Origin: Dipteris shenzhenensis
Taxonomy: Eukaryota > Polypodiophyta > Polypodiopsida > Gleicheniales
Length of the DNA: 64,000 nucleotides
NCBI GenBank assembly: GCA_047967505.1
Contig: CM106539.1
Direction: 5' to 3' (one strand)
Shown here: positions 55,615 through 64,000 of the stretch, piece by piece
Layout of the letters: every line of letters starts with the position of its first letter
Numbering within the stretch: the stretch's first letter is position 1
Notes under the pieces: generated by a model
Seen by the model: only the letters and a program-made list of their open reading frames with translations
The model's database searches: none
Told to the model about the DNA's origin: nothing
Made by a program: the position numbers and the translations under genes

Positions 55615-57830
55615 CTTAATACATATGTAGACATAATGCAGGTCTGGATCCTGTATTGAGAAACCTGATCCCAGACTGCCATCTTCTTTCAAAGGCACTG
55701 GATCAGTCACCTCCCATGAACAGTTTTCTAGTGCTCTTTTGGATCCTGGTTTGGCTGCAACAGAGGTAAATATAATAGGCATGAATTCAGTGCAAGTTTC
55801 CACATCACATATCTAGGAGAAAACCATCAGAAACATCATCCAGAGAGCCATGCAATTTTATCTGCAAAACTAGCCATCAGTAACAGTACGTACGCAACAT
55901 GTGCACATTTACAGTCCAGTTGCTATCATGAGATTTAAGGTGAGGCATACGAACACGGGGATCACCATATGTTATCTGCAAAACTCAAGGGACAAGTGTT
56001 GTGAAGCTTACACTGTACTTACACCTTTCCCTCAAGCTGAACTTCGCTAAAAAAGTAAAAGCATCACAAAATTATTTCTACTCTGCTGGATCTCCTACTA
56101 CACCTAGATCGTGGGAGAGCTTGGGCTAGTAGCAAGATAGTAACAAATTCAACAAACGTGTGTTGTATAAAATTAGTCAAAACACTGTGCCCTTCACCGC
56201 AAAGAGTTGACCTGTAATGCTTTAACCATCTTCCATCATGCAACCAGGTGGGCTACATGCCGACCCTGTCTTTAGAAAACTCAAGAAATGTGCTTGATAC
56301 TAAAATAAAACCTTACCAATATATAAATGCCACCAGGTTTTAGCACCCTATTAAAAGATCAGAAAACAGCAGAGGAAAACATTATCAGATTGATCTTATT
56401 TTTTCCTAAAAAACCAGCTGTGCGAAGGGAATGCCTTGAAGTGATAAGCTCAGCAAGCACAAACCTGCGGACCTCCTCGAGCATTTTTGTAGCACTCAAG
56501 TGTGCACTGGCTCCACACTGACCAAATGGAAAAAGATTTCCAGATTACAAATAACAGTAGAACTAAGGTAAGACTTAGCATCAGTCTATTATATATGAGA
56601 CATGTACGGTACTTAATTCACCCTGCACAAATATAATCAATCTTACAGATGTCCCTATGTTGACAGCTGCTTACCATGAGAGAGTCCAACATGCCTGGAC
56701 ATGCAAACAACATTTGACAAAGAGTCAAACTGCTGTTGCTTGAATATGCTACCACAACAGATACATTATTTGTCACTTAAAAATCAGCTCAGTTTATAAA
56801 GAGCCTCTTCTTATGCAGATGCTGAGTATTCAGGATGAAAGACATTACACTCTACCTTTATCAATTGCCGAGTCAAACTCGTTGTCTGCAAAGGAAGACA
56901 TATCTCTGACATCCATTGTCAAATCTGATAAAGTAGTCAAGGAATTTCTACAGATTCAGAGTGTTTTAAACTTTGATATTTAACATCATTTCTCAAGCAG
57001 TTATTAGTTTGAGTTTATATAAGAAGTAAGACTCAGGTCTCTTGCATTCAACTATCCCGCTACGAATCCTTCAGGCAGGCCATGACGGCTATGTGAATGT
57101 AGAAGATGGTAGCTTAAATTGTAGGAGTGACTTGTGTGACCTTGCTAAACAAGAGAAGATGTTGCAATGGGAGGCAGGATATATATTTTCCTTTCATTTT
57201 TCTATTTTTTTAGAAAAAAGAAAGGAAACACCCGCTGACCTATAAAAGAGTTGACCAGCCAATAAAACAGAGGTGAAAACAACTGATGAAACATTTCAGG
57301 CTATCACTTCCGTTCATTTCTGAAACATTGCCCTTTTGAAATGCAGGGCTGAAGCACCTCCAAGACAATTATGTGCTACAAGCATGTTGCATCATTCTAG
57401 CTGTACTGCACTCCATACATCAAGTCACCACTGATAAAGTCACATACCACCAGCATTGTATGCATTTGATGAACCAAAAACTGGATTACATCAGTAGATC
57501 AAAATCGAAACTATAATTGAAACTTGAGTCTGAGATCCTATAGAAAGAAGGTCAGTCTACCTTTTTTCAAAAACTCCTCCTTACATATACCACTAAATCA
57601 GCACAAAGGGATCAGAAAACCAGATCATGATTTACAAGATCTGAAGCATTGCAAATATCTCGTCTTCAAAATATCAAATCTATGCAACAGTCCCAAGATC
57701 CCAACCAAATGGATACACTTTAATTGAGGAAAGCCTTGATATTTCTTCTGCATTGCCTCAATTACAACAGAAGAAATATCAATGTTGACGATTTCGTGAT
57801 AGCCATCATTGACCATGTCCTCAGAAATAA
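55615..57830 (-). CDS. METTL13/EEF1A lysine methyltransferase-like protein, spliced, 5' part missing
   Basis: Seven minus-strand exons: 57717-57830, 56856-56924, 56675-56694, 56465-56517, 56317-56347, 55894-55975 and 55615-55754 (114, 69, 20, 53, 31, 82, 140 bp), all with GT-AG borders and matching phases. Joined, they encode about 169 residues of a class I SAM-dependent methyltransferase. VISEDMVNDGYHEIVNIDIS holds the acidic post-motif-I residue, then VVIEAMQKKY, LTMDVRDMSSF, DSAIDKGMLDSLMCG, MLEEVRRVLKPGGIYILITY, GDPRVRMPHLKS, SWEVTDPVPL and DLHYVYICIK. Family members methylate eEF1A or relatives in the cytoplasm. The exon with the glycine-rich SAM loop (GCGN) should lie upstream but is not found before the retrotransposons at 58487-64000. 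DKGM replaces the usual DKGT. The last exon is undefined. Confidence 0.88.
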
Positions 57831-58486
57831 CTGCAATACCAAAACACATGCTTGATTAGGTTGAAATCCTGGGACACCTTATTAATAACATTCATTGTCA
57901 CAAAAGCATCTTCAAACCTAGCCCACGCTTGAACTGTACACCTGAAGTTAATACCCAACAATTCATGTCCCATATGACAAGGTACTTCCGTGTTTGTACA
58001 TATGAATATACCCATACACTTAAGGTGTGCTTTTGTTGCGGTGCCTAAAAATGCTTTATTGATTACATACGTGAGATTATTGAATTTTTGCTTAAGGTTA
58101 ATATAGACCGTGAAAAGTGATATCATTGTAAGGCAGCCGAAATTCATGGATAGAACACTGGAAAAGTGTATGCAGTCCTGTAAAAAGAACTCGCATAAAA
58201 TACTCACACATATGACCAAAAAGTGTGCACAACTAAATAAATGAGAGAGGTATAACTGGATTTCCAGGCCCATCGCAGTGAATTTAATCTTAAATTGTGT
58301 AGAAAGCCTAATCAAGTTATCAAATACAACATGGTCAAGTAGAGGTTGGTGATGGTACACTTTGAGAGCAATTTTGGATGCTGAAAAAGCAAGTGGTTGT
58401 TGGAGGGAAACCACTCACATCCTGAAACCCCCAATTTCAGTTCAAAGATTTGTGCTATTTAATATTTCTGATCAGCAAGTGCAAGT
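57831..58486. other. Intron of the methyltransferase gene (remaining part)
   Basis: Sequence upstream of the CAG acceptor at 57831-57833. A 197-codon minus-strand frame here (57821-58414) runs through the acceptor and shows no similarity to anything I know. I treat it as intron. Confidence 0.55.
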
Positions 58487-59489
58487 TGTTGGGATCCAGT
58501 GTTCGCCTCCACACTTGTGAGCCCCCAAATGAGAAGGGCATGGGAGAAAATAATGTGCAGCAGTGTCATGTAGTCAGCAAGCACAGCACTTATGGCTAGC
58601 AGTATGGTTGGAATGGCAGCAAAAGAGGCCAGCGATGGGCCTATTTATAGGCAAAGGAGCAATTTCGGTCTACAGCAGGTCAATGGACAGGAGGACAGGT
58701 CGTGTGTGGGCCACACTGGGCTTGACACTCTTTACCAAAAAAGCATTCCCCATTTAGTAACTTTTGGCAAACCACCTTTACTATCTTGTCAGTACTGTAT
58801 CTCAATGGCCTCCACCAAATAATTGACATAATCTTTATAGCTTGTTGCTTCTTGTTTACCTCGTGTTTAGGTGACTCAAAGGACATCATACCAGAGTCGA
58901 ATGCAATGCATACATCCACAATACATTGAAAGATTGTTTCAGGACAAATACGATGCACGTGTAATCCCTATATTTATTGACGGTTCTTGTAAGAGCTATT
59001 CTGGGTCGGCACAGCACTAGTCCAGTCGGCAGATGTACAGACTGATCAGTCAATATGTCAGGCTGCTTACAAGCCCTATAAAAGGATCCGCAATGGGGGG
59101 TCCTGACAGTCATTAGAGTGTCTTGTTGTGTGCAGAACTCCACCTGGGAGAAGATCACAAAGTAGGCCTCTTGGAGGAGCATTCAGTCCTGCCTTGGAGA
59201 TACTTTTGGAGGACATTGAAGGCCATTGTTACGGCACACATCTTAAGAAAGGAGAACAAAAGTAGGACAACAGCTGAAGCCCTTAGTTTGGTGCAGGGTG
59301 GAAAAGCAGCAAGCTGCCCATGTGGTATGCTTTGAGCAGGTCTTTTGCAATGGTAATGTCCCTTTTGGGAGTGTATCAGATATTCATTGGCTGTGTATTC
59401 ATCTAGATGTATGTATAACACTTGTGTTCACAAGGCAAAGTGTGATTTTATTTGCATTGTGTCAACCCTGGGAAAAAGACTGCCTAACA
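58487..59489 (+). mobile_element. LTR of the same family as the solo LTR, plus orientation
   Basis: Starts TGTTGGGATCCAGTG and reaches CTTGTGAGCCCCCAAATGAG within 45 bp, as does the solo LTR at 61298. TATAAAAGG lies at 59077, 590 bp from the start; in the solo LTR it is 605 bp from the start. A CCTAACA ends at 59489, which I take as the provisional 3' end. The 5-bp flanks (CAAGT and ATAAC) do not match, so the right border is uncertain. It lies in the inferred intron of the methyltransferase gene. Confidence 0.55.
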
Positions 59490-60198
59490 ATAACCCTAAC
59501 GCAATGAATGATCTCAAATCCTCACTGGTCTCTCTCTCAAGATAGATGACCTCTCTCAAATTGTCTCTCTCTCAAGATAGATGAACTCACTGAAATTCCA
59601 CACAGAAAATACAGCATAGAAAGAAGGAGAAGAACTCATCCACAAGTGTGGGAAAACTACTGACTAACGAGCTGAACACATCCAGCCAGATGATGCTGGG
59701 AAAAATAGAAATCAAGGGAGATTGCTCACTGTTGAGAGCCAGAAAAGAGAAACCTGTGGTCACACAATCCTTTAGTCTGCGGGGCCTCGAGGGGCTTCAG
59801 TGGATGTAGGAAATGTGCAGGAGTAAGCGCCTATTTATAGACAGAGAGGAGGGTTTTGAACCCTGCAAAATCACCCAACTGGGTCTGCAGACAGGCCGCC
59901 CCTGTCTGCAGTCTGCCCGACTTGCAACTGCCGACCTGCTAAGGTATTTCACTGTCCCCCAGTCTGTTAACTATTCCTCTCCAGAGGCTTGTAGATGCTG
60001 CCATGCAGGCCTGTACATCTGCGTCTGCATATCTGCTGTGACACCTCTGCTAAAGTCACCTCTGATGCAAGATCCTCGGCATACTTCTCCAGAAAAGGCG
60101 CAATCAGTTTTCCTATAGGTCTTAGCCCCTACCCTGGTCTACTGATCCCTTGTCCTCCTCATAGGGGGGCTCACAAGTGGGTCAGTGATTTTCTAACA
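59490..60198 (-). mobile_element. 3' LTR (partial) of the minus-strand copia element
   Basis: On the minus strand the LTR starts TGTTAGAAAATCACTGACCC at 60198, directly after a GGGAGGGG polypurine tract (60199-60206). It continues CACTTGTGAGCCCCCCTATG, the same landmark as the other LTRs here. CTATAAATAGG lies near 59837. The far end is not defined. 59520-59590 contains a short duplication of CTCTCTCAAGATAGATGA. Confidence 0.55.
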
Positions 60199-61292
60199 CC
60201 CCTCCCAATGACTCACTATGGGCCAATGCCCATGTGCTAATGAGATGCTCCAACTGCTCTCTTGGGAGAGTGTTTGTGAGAATATCGGGAATGTTATCTT
60301 CCGTTGGGCAGTAAAGCAGCTCTAAGATCTCGTCCAGAATCAACTCTTGAATGAAGTGGTATTGAGCCTTGATATGCTTTGTACAAAGCATGGAATACTG
60401 GGTTCTTTGCAATCGCTATGCAACTCGTGTAGTTGCACATGATCACTATCACCTCCTCTTGAAGAACTCCCATGTCTTCCACTATCCATTTGAGCCAAAC
60501 GGACTAGCATTTTGCTAAACAAGCCACCTTGTATTCTACCTCGGTGGAAGAGAGAGCAATTGTCGGTTGCTTATTGCCAAATGGCATCTGATGCAAGCAT
60601 TAAGCAGTAGCCTGACATCGAGTGCCGTGTATCCCAATCTGCAGCCCATCTGAGTCATACAATCCTCCAAGTTCGCTCCCCAGCAATACGTGATCCCAAA
60701 GCTGGATGTACCTTTGAAGTACCTTAGAACCCCTAATGTGGCATTCATGTGATTCTCCCTTGGCTCTGATATGAGAACTGACATAGCAATCCCACTGCAA
60801 AAGCTATATCTGGGCGAGTATTAGTTAAATACAACAAACCACCAACCATTTTTCGATAATCTGTTGCATCAACCAACTGAGATGTGTCCTCATTGCTCAA
60901 CTTAGTCCTCACCTCCATTGGGGTTGGTGCTTCTTTGGATTCCTCCCTTTGAAATCTCTTTGCACCTCCCGACAATACTCCTCTTGACAAATGAAGATGC
61001 TATCATTCTTTTGCCAGACTTCTACCAAGGAAATAGCGAAAAAGTCCTAAATCTGTCATTTTGAACTCTTGCATCAAGAGTTCTTTGACGTCTTGGATCT
61101 TCCTCCTGTGATCACTTGTGACAATTAAGTCATCAACACAAAGGAGGAGGAGGATGGTCTTACCTCCTATGAGGAGGTAGAGGTTAGCATCAAATGGACT
61201 ATGACATAAGCCTATCTCATAGAAGCACTCATTTATCCTCTAGTACCATGCTCTCACAGCCTATTTGAGCCCGCAAAGTGCCCTGCGAAGCC
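60182..61292 (-). pseudogene. pol: Ty1/copia pol: RT C-terminal part and RNase H
   Basis: Minus strand, three frames. At 61292-61010: VCRLRRALCGLK, RINECFYEIGLCHSPFDANL, then LCVDDLIVTSDHRRKIQDV and MTDLGLFRYFLGRSLAKE. CVDD is the RT catalytic box. At 60990-60545: EAPTPMEVRTKLSNEDTSQL, VGGLLYLTNTRPDIAFAVGL, RENHMNATLGVLRYFKGTSS. At 60600-60182 the RNase H/C-terminal part: LEDMGVLQEE-like, SCIAIAKNPVFHALYK, HIKAQYHFIQELILDEILEL, LYCPTEDNIPDIL and LPREQLEHL. The final stop falls a few codons inside the LTR. Stops and frameshifts inactivate it. It continues at 62636 after the solo LTR insertion. Confidence 0.88.
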
Positions 61293-61297
61293 TACAT

Positions 61298-62630
61298 TGT
61301 TGGAAAGGCCACCTCCCCATCTGTAAGCCCCCAAATGAGGAGAGCGTGGGGGAGGGAGACCTACGGCAGGATGTGCCCAAAGAGAGATTACCTGGATGTG
61401 TGGATCTGGGACAGATCTGGAGCATTCATGGTTGGTGGGGTATCCCAAGGATGAAAGGCTGCATCAGGAGCAGCTCATGTGCAGGAAGATGGCGGGGACA
61501 CAGTGTCTTGGATCAGGCCTGGCATGAGGCACTCAGTGGACTGCAGCAAGACCCTATGAAAGGCGCGATAACATCAGCAATGTACGGAACAGTACGGCGC
61601 TGCATACGAGTGGCGCAGCAGAGGCGGGACAGACCAGCACATGGGTCGGCCAGGAGAGAGGCTGGTTGGGCTGCTTTGAGGCAGCCAACCAGGCCTTATA
61701 TAGGGCTGACCTAGGGGCTGGGCCCTTGCCTTGATTGGAGGGCCACAAGCCCTAAAAGTGTGGGCCATAAAGGCCTAGTTTTGTGAGCCCTTAAAGGGCT
61801 GGTTGGGCTGAGCCAACCAGGTCGGTTGGGCCAGCCAACCTGGTCTGTCCAGTCGGCCCAGATTGGAACAGACTGGTCGGGTTTTTGACAGGCCCCTAGG
61901 CCTATAAAAGGAGGGGCTTCATGCCCCATTATTCATCCAACATCCAACAGAAAGTGGAGCAGACAGGAGCAGCCTGAAGGCATTCCCTTTGGCCTCATCT
62001 TGGAGGTAAAGGAGAGTTGAAGGAGTGCTGCAGACTGAGTTTCCTAAGGGCTGGGACCTTGGCTGTCTTCTAGGGCAGCAAGGTGTTGTGATCATCATAC
62101 CTTCTAGAGCAGCCATTCACAAGCAGGTTGGAGCAGCAAGGTGTTGTGATCATCATACCTTCTGGAGCAGCCATTCACAAGCAGGTTGGAGCAGTGGAAC
62201 AGGGACCTGTGTGTTGTAGACAAAGCTTGGCAGGGGCTGCCCACCTAGGCTGATTCACAGGTAGTAAGGTGGAGAAGAACACACTGGACAGAAAGTCTAC
62301 AGAAGCTCGAGGTGGAGCACGCGGGCTCGAGTCTAGAGATAGCCGGCAGATAGGAGAAGGACCTTGTGGTTAGATCAGAGGACCACACCATTGGTGGGAC
62401 TCTGGATCTATCTCTTTTGTATTGTGTCCATAGTTTTGGATGGAAATATATATTTTGGTGGTTTCTCTATCTGGCTGGTTCATTGTCTATTGATGAGTCT
62501 GCACACCTATTTTATGCACATTAAGTAAAGAAGTTTGTGATTCCACACCCCACACGCACACTGTGTGAGCTCCTGGGCATTACTATAAGTCTTCCGCTGC
62601 GTGTACCCTCTGTTGGGTCATTTTCTAACA
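61298..62630 (+). mobile_element. Solo LTR (1,333 bp) inserted in the copia RT gene
   Basis: Begins TGTTGGAAAGG and ends TTTTCTAACA, and is flanked on both sides by TACAT (61293-61297 and 62631-62635), a perfect 5-bp target duplication. Removing it restores the copia reading order (GFHQPGGRKKCM before, VCRLRRALCGLK after). No internal retrotransposon sequence is present, so it is a solo LTR. It has TATAAAAGG at 61903, CTTATATAGGG at about 61694, and a 58-bp tandem duplication at 62075-62190. Orientation is opposite to the host copia element. Confidence 0.92.
62075..62190. repeat. 58-bp tandem duplication inside the solo LTR
   Basis: GCAGCAAGGTGTTGTGATCA starts at 62075 and 62133. The copies differ at about one base (CTTCTAGAG versus CTTCTGGAG). 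Confidence 0.92.
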
Positions 62631-62635
62631 TACAT

Positions 62636-64000
62636 TTCTTTCTTCCACCTGGTTGATGGAAGCCTTCCATCTACTCAACATAAACTTCTTCCTACAACTT
62701 ACCGTTTAGAAAGGTAGTCTTCAAGTCCATCTTAAACATTGGACAAATGGTGGGCAGCCAAAGCTATGACCGTGTGTATGGTAGTCATTCTAGCTGTAGG
62801 AGCAAATGCCTCTCTGTAGTGGACTTCCTTTGCTTGTGCATAGCCTTTGACAACAAGTCTAACCTTGTATTTGTCCAAAGCACCATTGGATTTGTACTTG
62901 GCACAGTAAACCCATTTGGTTTCTATGATCTTCCTCTTCCGAGGTCTATCAAACAGGTTCCAAGTATGGTTCTGCCTCCATGGTAGCCTGCCACTCTAAA
63001 ACTCCATTTGCTTCTTCAAACTCTTTGGTTCCATAATCTTCTGGATCGGAACCATCACAGCATAGTTCATGGTAGGTGCTTTTCTCTAAGACCTCCTTAC
63101 CTCCAAACTACTCTTTGGAATGTTTGTGACTCTTGAATCCTCCAACTTCTTCAAGTACCATCTTGGTAGCTTTCTTACCGTCAGCGGGATCTATTTTAAT
63201 GGATTATGTGCCTCAAACTCCTAATTCTGAATCTTTAGTCTCTAATTTCTTTGTCTCTTTTTCTTGAGTGATAGAAAGCCTCCGTCTCTTGGGAAAAACG
63301 GAACCTTTGATGGGTTTGCTTGTGACACAAAATCTGTCTTCTAGAAAACAACATCCTTGCTTACCCCTAGCTTCTTTGTCTCTTGGTCATACAGTTGTTA
63401 GGCTTTCGATTCCTCACTGTACTCCACAAAGATACACTTCTTGCTCCTGGGATCCAATTTGGTTCTACTCTACTTTGTCCAAATAAGCATCAAAACCGAA
63501 AATCCTTAAATGAGAAAATAGTGAGCTCTTTACCAAAATATGCTTTACATGGAGTTTTTCCTTCAACCACCTTGGTCTTTGTTCTGTTTAGGATGTAAAT
63601 AGCCGTACGAATGGCTTCACCTCAAAAAGCTTCCTCCCTAGACCCATCTCAGTGATTGCTTGATTCTTCCTTTCTGCTACATCTTTTTGCTGGGATGTGT
63701 GCGCAATAGTCAACTATCCTTTGATCCCTTCTTTCTTGCAATAGGCGTCAAAAGCCTCTGAAGTGATCCCTCCCCCTTTGTTGGTTTGAAAGGCCTTGAT
63801 TTTTTCCCGGACTCTTTCTCGACACTAGCCTTACACTCCTTGAACTTGATGAAGGCTTGAAACATCTTCACAATGTAGTAGATCCATACCATCCTTTGAA
63901 ATCATCAATGAATGTCAGAAAGTACCAAGCTCCAAAGAATGACATCGTGGACATCTTTCCACATATGCCAGAATGGACCATTCTAGCAGAACCTTCGCTC
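62636..64000 (-). pseudogene. pol: Ty1/copia pol: integrase and RT N-terminal part
   Basis: Minus strand. 64000-63490 (integrase): CGKMSTMSFFGAWYFLTFID with its Asp, KASVEKESGKK, EEAF-GEAIRTAIYILNRTKT and VVEGKTP, then LFGQSRTKLDPRSKKCIFVE. 62960-62640 (RT): WVYCAKYKSNGALDKYKVRL, VVKGYAQAKEVHYREAFAPT, ARMTTIHTVIALAAHH, then, after a shift, MDLKTTFLNGKL and EEVYVE-MEGFHQPGGRKKCM. The hinge at 62960-63490 is less clear. The 5' end, with gag, protease and the 5' LTR, lies beyond the window. Many stops and frameshifts. Confidence 0.85.

Noticed and set aside
57821-58414. 197-codon minus-strand frame upstream of the methyltransferase exon
   Set aside because: It crosses a clear CAG acceptor into exon sequence in the wrong frame and lacks any recognised motif. 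Better explained as intron.

Overview
This is nuclear DNA of a land plant. It is transposon-rich, with long AT-rich spacers, many microsatellites, spliced eukaryotic genes and pentatricopeptide-repeat (PPR) fragments. Phrases in the PPR pseudogene at 1860-3440, such as WGAMISGHAMYGN and GHGKESLQLF, resemble PPR proteins of ferns and other seed-free vascular plants. I therefore lean towards a fern, but that is inference and not proof. Nearly everything recognisable is a mobile element or a decayed gene. The only locus that reads as a working gene is the spliced methyltransferase at 55615-57830, and its 5' end is missing from the window.

Layout. 1-1000: tandem repeat of about 280 bp. 1860-3440: decayed PLS-type PPR pseudogene, minus strand, followed by fold-back repeats. 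4892-6030: degenerate cysteine-containing protein, probably of transposon origin. 7780-22630: a pile-up of three CACTA (En/Spm-like) copies of one family. Copy B (7780-11495) and copy A (14116-22630) face opposite ways and form a very large inverted repeat. Fragment C (11496-14115) lies between them, with a CACTA terminus at 11496 and the 3' half of a Tnp2 transposase. A second CACTA terminus starts copy A at 14116. In both A and B the tnp2 gene and a second, TnpA-like gene are divergent. A palindromic 14-mer (TCGCTATATAGCGA and variants) is clustered at the element ends and again between the two divergent genes. The first intron of the TnpA-like gene is packed with 2-3.4 kb of hexamer/pyrimidine satellite.

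22631-36900: decayed sequence with an LTR-retrotransposon primer-binding site (22748), AT-rich spacer, short tandem duplications, a 22-bp perfect-stem fold-back (31965-32038), C-rich tracts, and one weak unrecognised gene candidate (26796-27557). 37200-39540: degenerate reverse-transcriptase gene with an RGG-rich N-terminus. 43066-44451: P-class PPR pseudogene broken by one stop and one frameshift. 46300-47340: microsatellites and near-perfect palindromes. 50000-50860: Ty3/gypsy RT-RNase H remnant. 53890-54470: LINE endonuclease remnant. 55615-57830: seven exons of a METTL13/EEF1A-methyltransferase-like gene, including a 20-bp exon. 58487-64000: Ty1/copia element on the minus strand (integrase, RT, RNase H). 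Related LTRs lie beside it, and a solo LTR with a perfect 5-bp target duplication sits inside its RT.

The main biological story is the CACTA family: divergent two-gene organisation, a palindromic motif shared between the termini and the internal bidirectional promoter region, and a satellite-filled intron. All copies seen here carry stops or deletions and look non-autonomous now.
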